Below are positions 45,357 through 54,197 of a stretch of DNA of 64,000 nucleotides, piece after piece. The position numbers were made by a program, and so were the translations under genes. The notes below the pieces were generated by a model that was not told the origin of the DNA, ran no database searches, and saw only the letters and a program-made list of their open reading frames with translations. Position 1 is the stretch's first letter. Each line of letters begins with the position of its first letter. Source of the stretch: Rhizobium sp. SL86 (lineage in GTDB: Bacteria; Pseudomonadota; Alphaproteobacteria; Rhizobiales; Rhizobiaceae); NCBI RefSeq assembly GCF_026672545.1, contig NZ_JAPPRJ010000002.1, positions 186,001-250,000 on the forward strand, read 5' to 3'.

Positions 45357-46409
45357 TCAGGTGCGCTCCCAATACCAGGCGAGGTAACTTCTGCCCTTCT
45401 CGCGCTCCTTGGTTTTCAGCAGCGGGCGGAGCATCCGGATATCCTCCTTCTCGCAGGCAATCCAGATGTACCGGTCGGGCGCAGAGGCGGCGATCGCCTC
45501 CTGTGCCGCCGTCCGCAGGGCGTTTGTTGTGCCTGCCGTTTCACGATGCAGCCAGCGAAGGGTGATGTCGCCTTTCGAGGAGACCGGTTGTTCCTCATCC
45601 GCGTTCATCACTTCGATGATGGCCTCGGCAGTGGCGGCCTCCGGCAGTTCTTCCAGAATGCGCAGAATGGCCGGAAGCGCGGTCTCGTCGCCGATCAGCA
45701 ACAAAGACAGGGCTTCCGGCCGTCCGCCGCCACCTGGACCAAGAAGCGCGATGCGATCGCCCGGTTGTGCATCACGCGCAAAATCGGCGCCGGGGGTCGA
45801 GACGCCCGGCATCGGATGCTGAAAGAAATCAATCCACAATTCGCCCGCCTGCACATCGACCTTGCGGATCGTATAGACGCGGACGGTGATCTCGTCTTCG
45901 CCCTCTGGCCAGGCGATCCGCCCATCGTCGCGAACGCCCGGCCACACCGGTGTCCTGTACCGCGGCGGGATCAGCACCCGCACATGCATGTTTCCATCGA
46001 GGAAGGGGCTCACATCCGCGCAAGCGACACGCACCCGGCGCATATGCGGCGTGATGTCTTCTGCGCCAGTCACCGTTACGTGGTGCAGGTTGCTGAGCGG
46101 ACCGAGAGGCGCTGGCGCCGACCATTGAAGGTCCAGCGGTTCCTCGCCGGCGAAATAGAACATGTGCTCCGCCAGCATGATTCGGGTCATCTGCAGTGCC
46201 TGATCGGACGGGCAGGCGAGATCGATCAGCAGCTGCTCGCCGGAGAGGCGGATTTCCGCGGTCGCCTCGTCGTTCTTCATCACCACCACATCGTCCATGC
46301 GCGAGACATTCGCGTGTTCGATGAAGTGTTCGCAGATCTGGTCCAGCATAAGCCTCGCATTCTGCGGAATGGCGGTTCCGGAAAGCGTGAAGGGCGCAGA
46401 CATGGTCAT
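45357..46409 (-). CDS. Siderophore-interacting protein (FAD/NADPH ferric reductase) with DUF2218 domain
   Basis: A 350-residue protein. Residues 1-95 are a DUF2218-like domain (CEHFIEHANVSRMDD...MLAEHMF); residues 105-350 are a ViuB/YqjH-type siderophore-interacting reductase (FAD motif RVYTIRKVD, PGADFARDAQPGDRIALLGPGG, NADPH half LLIGDETALPAILRILEEL, final YLAWYWERT). Releases iron from imported ferric siderophores by reduction in the cytoplasm. Starts within the ATPase stop (ATGA), so it is the last gene of the five-gene iron operon. Confidence 0.9.
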   Translation of the reverse strand: MTMSAPFTLSGTAIPQNARLMLDQICEHFIEHANVSRMDDVVVMKNDEATAEIRLSGEQLLIDLACPSDQALQMTRIMLAEHMFYFAGEEPLDLQWSAPAPLGPLSNLHHVTVTGAEDITPHMRRVRVACADVSPFLDGNMHVRVLIPPRYRTPVWPGVRDDGRIAWPEGEDEITVRVYTIRKVDVQAGELWIDFFQHPMPGVSTPGADFARDAQPGDRIALLGPGGGGRPEALSLLLIGDETALPAILRILEELPEAATAEAIIEVMNADEEQPVSSKGDITLRWLHRETAGTTNALRTAAQEAIAASAPDRYIWIACEKEDIRMLRPLLKTKEREKGRSYLAWYWERT

Positions 46410-47263
46410 CGGTTTGCCTCCTCGGGCAGGCGGTTGGTTGTATCTTGCATTGACGACGGAGTGGCTTCTCGCATCCGGTGACGACCGATCGGCACCATCA
46501 TCGGGCGGCCGGATGTGGGGTCGGTCATGATGCGGCTCTTCTGGCCGAAGACGGTGGCAACCATCGCCTCTGTCAGAATGTCGGCTGGGTCGCCGGCGAT
46601 ATGGATCTGGCCCTTCACCATGGCGACCAGAAAATCCGCATAACGTGCGGCCAGGTTCAGGTCGTGCAGCACCATCACGATGGTTGTTCCGCGCGACTGG
46701 TTGAGATCGCTCAGGAGATCCAGCACCTCCACCTGATGGCTGATGTCGAGAAAGGTGGTCGGTTCGTCGAGCAGCAGAAAGTTAGTCTTCTGTGCGAGTG
46801 CCATGGCAATCCAGACGCGCTGCCTCTGCCCGCCCGACAGTTCATCGACTGGCCTTTCGGCGAGATCGGCGATGCGCATCAGGTCGAGCGCCTCGGCAAC
46901 GGCCTCTTCATCCTCCCGCGACCAGCGCGAAAAGATTGCCTGGTGCGGATGGCGTCCGCGGCTGACGAGATCGGCAACGGTGATGCCCTCGGGTGCCGTT
47001 GGAGATTGCGGCAGGAGGCCGAGTGTTCGGGCAAGTTCCTTCGGTGGTGTCTTGTGAACGGATTTGCCGTCGAGCAGAACCTGTCCCGCCATCGGTGTGA
47101 TCAGCCGCGACAGGCTGCGCAGCAGGGTCGACTTGCCGCAGGCATTGGCACCGACGATGACGGTGATCCTGCCGGTGGGGAATGCAAGGCTGAGATCGTT
47201 CAGGATCAGGCTGTCGCCATAGCCGGAGGTGATATGGCTTGCGAGGAGACCGGAGACCGTCAT
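46406..47263 (-). CDS. Ferric-siderophore ABC transporter ATP-binding protein (FecE type)
   Basis: A 285-residue ATPase. Walker A is GANACGKST (residues 38-46; Asn-Ala in place of the usual Asn-Gly), signature LSGGQRQRVWIAMALAQ, Walker B LLLDEPTTFLDISHQ. ATG 47263 has GGGAGG six bases upstream and lies in the stop of the preceding permease (ATGA); the frame is open far upstream but only as the antisense/shadow of the permease. The last 30 residues are poorly conserved. Confidence 0.9.
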   Translation of the reverse strand: MTVSGLLASHITSGYGDSLILNDLSLAFPTGRITVIVGANACGKSTLLRSLSRLITPMAGQVLLDGKSVHKTPPKELARTLGLLPQSPTAPEGITVADLVSRGRHPHQAIFSRWSREDEEAVAEALDLMRIADLAERPVDELSGGQRQRVWIAMALAQKTNFLLLDEPTTFLDISHQVEVLDLLSDLNQSRGTTIVMVLHDLNLAARYADFLVAMVKGQIHIAGDPADILTEAMVATVFGQKSRIMTDPTSGRPMMVPIGRHRMREATPSSMQDTTNRLPEEANR

Positions 47264-48300
47264 GCGGCGCCTCCCATGCGGTTCGCGCGAATGATGAGAT
47301 AGATCAGGTAGGGTGCGCCGAGCGCGCCCGTCACGACACCGACCGGATAACGGCCCGGCAGCAGGAACTGCCCGGCATAATCCCCGCCGAGCACAAGGAT
47401 GGCGCCGGTCAGGGCGGCGGGAATGACCGTCGAACCGCTGTTTGCGACAAGCCGCGCGGCGATCGGGCCCGACAGGAACGCGACGAAGGCGATCGGCCCG
47501 GTGACGGCGGTGGCAAAGGCAATCAGCCCGACAGCAGCGATGATGACGGCAACACGCGTCTTTGCGAGAGGGACGCCAAGCGAGGCGGCGGTCTCGTCGC
47601 CGAGCCTCAGGGTCTCCAGGTTTTTCCGAAGGATGAGGATCAGAGTGCCGAAACCGATGAGGGCGAGGAACAGCGGCAGGCATTGGCTTAGCCGCGCACC
47701 GTTGACGCTTCCCGTCAGCCAGCGCATCGATTCCTGCAGCGTCCAGGCATCCGCCGTGGTGAGCACATAGGCGATGACGCTTTCCAGCATCGCCGCCGTG
47801 CCAATGCCGATCAGGATCAGCCGGGCGCCGGCAACGCCGTCGCGAAAGGCCAGACCATAGACGGTCAATGCAATCAGCAGGCCGGCGAGAACGGCAAAGA
47901 TCGAAACGGACAATCCCGACCAGGACAGGAAGACGATCGCGAAGACTGCCGCGGCGCTGGCAGCCGAACTGATGCCGATGATGTCGGGGCTGGCGAGCGG
48001 ATTGCGCAGCATGATCTGGAAGGCCACCCCACCCAGGCCGAAGCACAGGCCTGAAAGCGTCCCAAGAATGGCGCGCGGCAGACGCAATTGGCCGACGGTA
48101 AAGGAAAGTCCGGCAACATCCTCTCCCAGCGCCCAGCGCACAAGGTCCCCCGGCGGCGTGACCGACTGGCCGACCATCAGGGTGAGCAGGAACAGCCCGG
48201 TGACGAGTACCGCAAGACCAAGCGTCACGTTGCGATGGCGGCTTTGGCGCTGCCGGCGGCTGGCGGCGATGATGGCAGCCGTCGCGGAAAGGCTGCTCAT
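47260..48300 (-). CDS. FecCD-family ferric-siderophore permease
   Basis: A 346-residue permease with about ten membrane helices. RLPRAILGTLSGLCFGLGGVAFQIMLRNPLASPDIIGIS is the classical FecCD/BtuC region at about residues 75-112. Translationally coupled to both neighbours by ATGA. Second permease of the pair forming a heterodimeric channel. Confidence 0.9.
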   Translation of the reverse strand: MSSLSATAAIIAASRRQRQSRHRNVTLGLAVLVTGLFLLTLMVGQSVTPPGDLVRWALGEDVAGLSFTVGQLRLPRAILGTLSGLCFGLGGVAFQIMLRNPLASPDIIGISSAASAAAVFAIVFLSWSGLSVSIFAVLAGLLIALTVYGLAFRDGVAGARLILIGIGTAAMLESVIAYVLTTADAWTLQESMRWLTGSVNGARLSQCLPLFLALIGFGTLILILRKNLETLRLGDETAASLGVPLAKTRVAVIIAAVGLIAFATAVTGPIAFVAFLSGPIAARLVANSGSTVIPAALTGAILVLGGDYAGQFLLPGRYPVGVVTGALGAPYLIYLIIRANRMGGAA

Positions 48301-49358
48301 AATTCCCTCACCTTCTGGCGTCGCACGATCCAGATGAAGACGGGCGCGCCGATAAAGGCGGTGACGATGCCGACCTCGATTTCACCCGGACGCGCCAGGA
48401 TGCGGCCGGCAATATCGGCGGCGGTGAGCAGGATGGCGCCGGAGACGGCGGAAAACGGCAGGAGCCACCGGTGATCGACGCCGACGATCAGCCGGCAGGC
48501 ATGCGGCACCACCAGACCGATGAAGCCGATCGGCCCGCAGATCGCGGTCGTGGCACCGCAGAGCAGGATGGCGGCCAGCGCGGAGAGCGCCCGTGCCATT
48601 GCCACACGTTCGCCAAGCCCGGTCGCCAGGTCGTCGCCGAGCGCCAGCGAGTTCAGCTTTCGGGCTGTTACGAGGCTGATAAGAAAACCGAGCGCGAGGA
48701 AAGGCAGCACAGGGTACATGCGCTCGAACGTTGCGCCGCCCACCCCGCCGACCTGCCAGGAGCGGATGCCGCCGGCGATATCGTTCCGCGGCAGGACGAT
48801 GGCGATGACAAGCGAGGCGAAGGCGATCGATGTCGCGGCCCCGGCGAGGGAAAGTTTCAGCGGCGTCGGACCGCCCCGGCCGAGCGAGCCGATGGTGAAA
48901 ACGAAGGCGGAGGTTGCCGCGGCGCCGAGGATGGCCGCCCATATATAGGCCTGCGCCGAGGCCATGTTGAACCAGGCAACGCCGATCACCACGGCAAGGG
49001 CAGCGCCGGTATTGACGCCAAGCAGCCCGGGATCGGCCAGCGGATTGCGGGCCATGCCCTGCATGATCGCGCCTGCGACGCCAAGGGCTGCGCCGGCCAG
49101 CAGCGCGAGGAGGGTGCGCGGAATGCGCACCGCGACCGAAGCCTCGCCGATGCTGTTCACCTGGCCGGCCAGCGCCGAGACGATCTCGTCCCAACTGACG
49201 CTTCGCGTGCCGATGCAGATGGAGAGGATGGCGACCGCGAGCAGCACCGCGCACAGTCCGGCAAGCAGGGCGAGTTTCTGCCGCCCGGAACTATGCCGCA
49301 CCGCTGGCGGCGCCCTGCGCGTCGTTTTCTGCATCATGCTGGACTGCGAGCGGGTCAT
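48297..49358 (-). CDS. FecCD-family ferric-siderophore permease
   Basis: A 353-residue permease with about ten helices; RIPRTLLALLAGAALGVAGAIMQGMARNPLADPGLLGVN marks the family and GFIGLVVPHACRLIVGVDHR is the coupling-helix region. First permease of the pair; ATGA overlap with the binding-protein gene. The basic N-terminus (about 30 residues) may be cytosolic. An in-frame Met at codons 8-9 is an alternative start. Confidence 0.9.
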   Translation of the reverse strand: MTRSQSSMMQKTTRRAPPAVRHSSGRQKLALLAGLCAVLLAVAILSICIGTRSVSWDEIVSALAGQVNSIGEASVAVRIPRTLLALLAGAALGVAGAIMQGMARNPLADPGLLGVNTGAALAVVIGVAWFNMASAQAYIWAAILGAAATSAFVFTIGSLGRGGPTPLKLSLAGAATSIAFASLVIAIVLPRNDIAGGIRSWQVGGVGGATFERMYPVLPFLALGFLISLVTARKLNSLALGDDLATGLGERVAMARALSALAAILLCGATTAICGPIGFIGLVVPHACRLIVGVDHRWLLPFSAVSGAILLTAADIAGRILARPGEIEVGIVTAFIGAPVFIWIVRRQKVREL

Positions 49359-50347
49359 TTTGCCTTCAGGGCGGCTGCGTTCAGCAGCTTCATGTAATCG
49401 TCGAGCACCCAGGAGATGGACAGCGGCGTCGGATTTGCCGCCGTGCCCAGCGGGTTGCGCCCGAGCATCACGATCGCCCCGCGTTCGACCGCCGGCATGC
49501 GGGACAGCAAGGGGTTGGCCTTCATCGCACTGATCAGGCGTTCGTCGCCGTAGGTCACCAGAATGTCGACGTCATCGAAGGTATCGATGCGTTCCGCGCT
49601 CACCGAACCGGCAAACCGGCCGGAGGTGGAGGCTGCCTCCACGCTTTTCGGCATGGCAAGCCCGAGGTCACGGAAGAACTGCACGCGGCTGTCATTGGCG
49701 GTGTAGAAGTTGACGATGCTGAGATTGGTCGCGTCGAGATGCGTAACGAACATCGCCGATGTGCCGGCGAGTGCCGGATACTTCGCCTTTGCGGTCTGGA
49801 TCTCCGCCTCTATCCGGCCGATCAGCGCCTCGCCCTCGTTTGGCATGCCAAGTCCGAGACTGTTGATGCGGATCATGCTGCGCCAGTCGGTCGCCCAGGG
49901 CGCGTTCGGATAGGCAACGACCGGTGCGATCTGGCTCAAGGTGTCGTAGTCGTTCTGGCTGAGGCCGGAATAGGCTGCCAGGATGACGTCCGGCTTGACC
50001 GCCGCAACGGCTTCGAAATCAATCCCGTCGCCCTCGTCGAACAGAACTGGTGTTGCGGCGCCCAGTTCCTTCAAGCGCGCCTGTGTCCAGGGCAGAAGTC
50101 CGTCGCCATCGTCGTCCCCGAAGTTCGCGGCTGCAAAACCGACGGGAACGATGCCAAGCGCCAGCGGCACCTCGTGATTGGCCCAGGCGACCGTCGCCAC
50201 CCGCATCGGCTTCTTGTCAATCGTCGTCGTGCCAAACGCGTGGCGGATGGTGATGGGAAAATTGACCGCGTCTTGTGCATGCGCCAGATGGCTGAAGGAC
50301 AGGCAGATGGCAAAGGCGCAGGCGAACAGTCGGACAAGGCGCTGCAT
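49355..50347 (-). CDS. Ferric-siderophore ABC transporter, periplasmic binding protein
   Basis: A 330-residue FepB/FhuD-type binding protein. Signal peptide MQRLVRLFACAFAICLSF... with cleavage after AHAQ (about 25). Mature segments FPITIRHAFGTTTIDKKPMRVATVAWAN and KPDVILAAYSGLSQNDYDTLSQIAPVVAY are typical. ATG 50347 is preceded by AGAGGA, eight bases away; an upstream in-frame start 16 codons earlier would overlap the iron box. First gene of the operon, divergent from the TonB receptor. Confidence 0.9.
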   Translation of the reverse strand: MQRLVRLFACAFAICLSFSHLAHAQDAVNFPITIRHAFGTTTIDKKPMRVATVAWANHEVPLALGIVPVGFAAANFGDDDGDGLLPWTQARLKELGAATPVLFDEGDGIDFEAVAAVKPDVILAAYSGLSQNDYDTLSQIAPVVAYPNAPWATDWRSMIRINSLGLGMPNEGEALIGRIEAEIQTAKAKYPALAGTSAMFVTHLDATNLSIVNFYTANDSRVQFFRDLGLAMPKSVEAASTSGRFAGSVSAERIDTFDDVDILVTYGDERLISAMKANPLLSRMPAVERGAIVMLGRNPLGTAANPTPLSISWVLDDYMKLLNAAALKAK

Positions 50348-50373
50348 GGGCAGATCCTCTTTGCGGATTAAGT

Positions 50374-50391
50374 TGACCTGAACTTTCAGGT
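50374..50391. promoter_or_regulatory. Iron-responsive (RirA-type) box between siderophore operons
   Basis: TGACCTGAACTTTCA (50374-50388) fits the rhizobial iron-responsive motif TGA-N9-TCA exactly and overlaps the perfect palindrome ACCTGAA-CT-TTCAGGT (50376-50391). It sits 27 bases before the binding-protein start and about 270 bases before the receptor start. RirA, or possibly Fur/Mur, would repress when iron is plentiful. Confidence 0.6.
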
Positions 50392-50658
50392 TCATGCCGG
50401 CGCGTCAACGTCAAACCTCTTGGTCACAGCAGGCGATCATGAAGTTTCCGTGGTTTCCTTCAAAACAGGGAATTCCTACAATACTGGATTATTGAATTCA
50501 AGTTACCGAGCAGACAGGGATGTTGGGGCCAATGATCCTCCGGCGGAGCGGGTGACACGCGGGACTTTCCGCCATCACGCTTACGCGGCTGCCCGACGCT
50601 CCTTGACTTTTCGCATCCAGCCGTCTGCGGGAAGGACGGCTCAACTTCTGGAAACTGG

Positions 50659-52788
50659 ATGATGCACATCGAACGCTTGGACAAAACCAGCCAGTGGGGC
50701 AGGGGCCGCATGGCATTGCTGATGGGCTGCACGGCGCTTGTCGCCCTTCACCCTCTTGCAGCCGTTTCGCAGGATAATACCCAAAGTGCCGAAGCAACGA
50801 CGGTGCTGGAACGCATCACGGTCCAGGGAGCCGGGGGCAGCGCCGACACGGATTCCCGTTCGATCGTCGCGACCTCGACGACCGGGGCGAGCAAGATCCC
50901 GACCGCAATTCTCGATACGCCGGCCTCGGTCTCCGTCATCACCGCCAAGGAGATGCAGCAGAGGAATGCCTCGACGGTCGAGGAGGTGCTGCGTTACACG
51001 GCCGGCGTGACGACCGATTTCTACGGTTCGGACGACCGGTTCGACTATTTCAAGATCCGCGGCTTTGATGCCTATCTCTATCGCGACGGGCTGATGATCG
51101 GCGATCCCTTCGGCGGCATTCGCGAGGAGGCCTATGCCTATGAGCGCGTGGAGGTGCTGAAGGGTGCAAGTTCGACCACCTTCGGCGTCTCGGATCCGGG
51201 CGGCTCCGTCAACTTCGTGACGAAAACGCCGAAAAGCGAACGCTTCGGCGAGGCCTATGTCAACGGCGGTTCCTACAATCGTGCCGAGACCGGCTTCGAC
51301 TTTGGCGACAACATCACCGAAGACGACACGCTCTCCTATCGCCTGACCGGAAAGGCCCGCAAGGCAGACGCGGAATACGACTATTCCCGCGACGACGAGA
51401 AGTTCTTCATGGGTGGGCTGACCTGGCGCCCGACCGACGCGACCAGCCTCAGCATCGTCTACGATCATCTGAACAAGGACGGTGTGCCGGGCAGCGGCGG
51501 TCATCCGCTGGGTACCGATTTCGACCGCAGCCGGTTCTTCGGCGAGCCGGATTACAATTATCGCGGCGTCAATCGTAACTCCGTCAGCGTCATGCTCGAC
51601 CATGACTTCGGCTCCGGCCTGACGCTTGGCGCGAACGCGCGCTACAGCAAGACCAACAGCGATTTCGGCTACGCCTACATTTCCTCGACGCCGACCAATG
51701 GCTCGACCACCGCCAGCCGCGCCTTCTTCGGCAATGACCAGTCGGTCGAAGATTTCGTGATGGATACGCATCTGCAGTATGACACGAGCTTCAATGCGGT
51801 CGACAGCCGCAGCCTCGTCGGCGTCACCTACGACCGGATGTCCACCGACAACAAGAGCTACTGGGGTGCCGCACCCGGCATCGACTGGCTCAATCCCGTC
51901 TATACCGGCCGCCCGGCCTCTGTGCCGATCTACCAGAGCCTCAAGACCGACCAGGACACCAAGGCGGTCTACATCCAGCAGGATCTCACCTTCGCCAACA
52001 AGCTGATTGTTTCGGCGAGCCTGCGCAACGACTGGCTGGACACCGAACAGACCAACATGCTGACGGGTGTCCGCACGGAAGGCGATGTCAGCGAACTGAC
52101 GAAACGCCTCGGCCTCACCTATCGCTGGACGGAGCAGTTCGCCACCTATGCCAGCTATTCGGAATCGGCGGTGCCTTCGTCTGTGACCGTGGAGCCGGAG
52201 CGGGGCAAACAGTACGAAGTGGGCATCAAGTACCAGCCGCTGGAGTTCCCGGCGCTCTTCAGTGCCGCCGTTTATGACCTGACGAAGACCAACATCACGC
52301 GCACCGACCCGGTGACCAACCTGCAGTCCGCCATTGGCGAAGTGCGTGTACGGGGCGTGGATCTGGAAGCGAAGGCGGAGATCAACGCGAATTGGAGCCT
52401 GACGGCCGCCTATTCCTACCTGTCGTCCGAGATCGTCGAGAACGGTACGCAGGGTAATGAGGGCAATGAACTCGCTTTCGTGCCCCACCACATCGCGTCG
52501 TTGTGGGCCACCTATGCGCTGCCGGGCAATGGGAGCCGCGGCGACATGACGTTCAGCCTCGGCGGGCGCTACTCATCGTCCTACTATTTCGACGATGCCA
52601 ATACGCTGTCGACGGGCGGCTACGTGATCTTCGATGCGGCTGCCACCTACAAGCTGGCGAAAAATACGTCGCTCGAGTTCAACGTCGCCAACCTGTTCGA
52701 TGAAAAACATGTTGCTTACGGCGGTTTCGGCGCGAACTTCTACAATGAAGGTCGCTCCTTCAGCCTGACCCTGCGCCAGACCTGGTAA
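50659..52788 (+). CDS. TonB-dependent ferric-siderophore receptor
   Basis: A 709-residue outer-membrane receptor. Signal peptide with cleavage after AAVSQ region (about 37), then a TonB-box-like TTVLERITVQG (about 47-58). The plug domain spans 80-190 (PASVSVITAKEMQQRNASTVEEVLRYTAGV; FKIRGFDAYLYRDGLMIG; ERVEVLKGASSTTFGVSDPGGSVNFVTKTP), and a 22-strand barrel ends in aromatic ...LTLRQTW. The plug resembles FhuA/FhuE/FoxA-type hydroxamate receptors. Ribosome site is weak (GGAAAC). Substrate likely a hydroxamate siderophore, by plug resemblance only. Confidence 0.92.
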   Translation: MMHIERLDKTSQWGRGRMALLMGCTALVALHPLAAVSQDNTQSAEATTVLERITVQGAGGSADTDSRSIVATSTTGASKIPTAILDTPASVSVITAKEMQQRNASTVEEVLRYTAGVTTDFYGSDDRFDYFKIRGFDAYLYRDGLMIGDPFGGIREEAYAYERVEVLKGASSTTFGVSDPGGSVNFVTKTPKSERFGEAYVNGGSYNRAETGFDFGDNITEDDTLSYRLTGKARKADAEYDYSRDDEKFFMGGLTWRPTDATSLSIVYDHLNKDGVPGSGGHPLGTDFDRSRFFGEPDYNYRGVNRNSVSVMLDHDFGSGLTLGANARYSKTNSDFGYAYISSTPTNGSTTASRAFFGNDQSVEDFVMDTHLQYDTSFNAVDSRSLVGVTYDRMSTDNKSYWGAAPGIDWLNPVYTGRPASVPIYQSLKTDQDTKAVYIQQDLTFANKLIVSASLRNDWLDTEQTNMLTGVRTEGDVSELTKRLGLTYRWTEQFATYASYSESAVPSSVTVEPERGKQYEVGIKYQPLEFPALFSAAVYDLTKTNITRTDPVTNLQSAIGEVRVRGVDLEAKAEINANWSLTAAYSYLSSEIVENGTQGNEGNELAFVPHHIASLWATYALPGNGSRGDMTFSLGGRYSSSYYFDDANTLSTGGYVIFDAAATYKLAKNTSLEFNVANLFDEKHVAYGGFGANFYNEGRSFSLTLRQTW

Positions 52789-52794
52789 TGGCAC

Positions 52795-52820
52795 GCCGCG
52801 ACGCTCAAAACGATCGCGGC
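52795..52820 (+). terminator. Terminator after the TonB receptor gene
   Basis: GCCGCGA (52795-52801) pairs with TCGCGGC (52814-52820), 12-base loop, followed by ACGTTTTAG on the plus strand. It lies between the converging receptor and regulator genes. Confidence 0.6.
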
Positions 52821-52825
52821 ACGTT

Positions 52826-53716
52826 TTAGACTGCAGCAGACATCCGCCGCCAGGCGGCGGGTGTCTGCCCGATGACCTGCCGGAAGGATTTCGTAAAATG
52901 CGCCTGGTCGGAAAAGCCCATCTGCACGGCGATCTGGGCGATGCTGAGATCGCTCGTTCTCAAGAGATCCTGGCATAGCTCCAGCCGGCGCGCCATCTGC
53001 CATTGAAGAGGCGTCTTGCCGGTTGTCTGCTTGAACGCGGATGCAAACCAGCTCTCCGACAGGCCAACGCAGGCGGCCATTTCCGGCAGGCTGACCCGGC
53101 AATCGGGGCGCGAGGCAACAAGCGCGGTCAAGCGGTTCATCTGCGCTTGTGTCAGGCGCCCACCCGCCCGCTCCTGCCCGGCGGTAAAATCGAGCAGCCC
53201 GGTGACGAGACTGGCGACCAGCTGTTCCGCATGCACCGGATGACGGGATGGATGCGCCAGCTCGTCCACCAGCAAAGTCGCGAGCATTTCGGTCGAGCGC
53301 GACGTTTCTACTTCTACGGGCTGGCGCAGGGCCGAAAGCACGGCCGAGCGGCCAACGGACGGTGCGAGCATCCTGACCAGCTTTTCCGCATGCATGTGCA
53401 GGTCCAGATGCGAAAAGCGGTGCATGGCAGTGAAGCTGGTCCACATGGGGATGCCGGCGGGGACATAAAGTGCCCGTGTCATCGGCCGGTAATGCGGAAC
53501 CTGCGCCCTTTCCTCGTTGGTCAGGCGGATCTGCCGGGACACGTCGTTGAAGAAGATCACAATGCGTGGATCCGGCGAAAGGTAATAACCCTGTGCGCCC
53601 GTATGGCCCGTCGCCTCCCAGTAGACACCGACGGCGCCGTCCAATCCCCGCCAGGTCGGTGGCCGCAGGGCCTGAATACCCTCGGTGCGGCAGATCATCG
53701 AATGCAGGTACGTCAC
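52826..53716 (-). CDS. AraC-family regulator beside the siderophore receptor
   Basis: A 296-residue regulator with an N-terminal sensor (about 1-180; Pro/Trp-rich ALRPPTWRGLDGAVGVYW) and a C-terminal double helix-turn-helix (about 195-292; MAACVGLSESWFASAFKQTTG and IAVQMGFSDQAHFTKSFRQV). Convergent with the receptor gene. AraC proteins at siderophore loci commonly activate receptor expression when the ferric siderophore is present (as YbtA or PchR do); such a role is inferred from position. Start codon 53716 is the first Met of the family-like region. Confidence 0.82.
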   Translation of the reverse strand: MTYLHSMICRTEGIQALRPPTWRGLDGAVGVYWEATGHTGAQGYYLSPDPRIVIFFNDVSRQIRLTNEERAQVPHYRPMTRALYVPAGIPMWTSFTAMHRFSHLDLHMHAEKLVRMLAPSVGRSAVLSALRQPVEVETSRSTEMLATLLVDELAHPSRHPVHAEQLVASLVTGLLDFTAGQERAGGRLTQAQMNRLTALVASRPDCRVSLPEMAACVGLSESWFASAFKQTTGKTPLQWQMARRLELCQDLLRTSDLSIAQIAVQMGFSDQAHFTKSFRQVIGQTPAAWRRMSAAV

Positions 53717-54197
53717 GGCAGGCTGGTCCTGGATGTCGAGGAAAGCCCGCGGGTCCGGAACCCTCTCGATCTATTGGAGGAACGCTTTGGGATAATCATA
53801 CCAGCGTATTCATGTTTTATGCAACCACCATGCGGTCACGTTCGCAGTCATGGGCCTGGAAGGTTATGGCCTTGAGGTCGGCTGCAACGCCGATCCCGTC
53901 ATCGTGCAGGCGGCGGATGTGATCAAGGTGCTACGCCTGCAACCCTTGCGCCTTTGCGTGGTAACGGCCGGGACGGTCATATTCCGCACGGTACCGCGGA
54001 TCGGCGAACTCAAGCTCGAAGGCCGCCCACACCGCATCGACCACCCCGTGAGGGAATGAATGGCAACGAGAACCCGACATTGGCGAAGGCTTGGTTCATT
54101 TTATCCAAGTCCAGTGACTATTCTCCTATAATGCCTGTCACCTATGTCCTAGCGTGCGATTGCAACAGGTCAGGTTTGCCGTGCGCAGGTTCCATTC
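53717..54197. other. 480-base gap without a convincing gene
   Basis: An open frame at 53850-54059 (69 residues, plus strand) has no family resemblance and no ribosome site, so I do not call it. No clear terminator, palindrome or sigma-70 promoter stands out. The region separates two regulator genes and looks like eroded sequence. Confidence 0.4.

Noticed and set aside
47264..48046. N-terminal extension of the FecE-type ATPase
   Set aside because: It lies over the upstream permease in another frame and is Arg-rich shadow sequence; ATG 47263 has a ribosome site and the expected ATGA overlap.
50420..50662. 80-codon open frame in the siderophore intergenic region
   Set aside because: No ribosome site, no family, and it covers the likely promoter of the TonB receptor.
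50641..52491. 616-codon open frame on the minus strand opposite the TonB receptor
   Set aside because: The receptor on the plus strand has full family motifs from signal peptide to C-terminal aromatic; the antisense translation is low-information Val/Gly/Arg sequence.
53754..53797. Further GGAAC boxes in the 53.7-54.2 kb gap
   Set aside because: Neither copy has NGTT at 16 or 17 bases, so they do not fit the stress promoter pattern.
53850..54059. 69-codon open frame between two regulator genes
   Set aside because: No recognisable similarity or ribosome site; kept only as a note in the gap entry.
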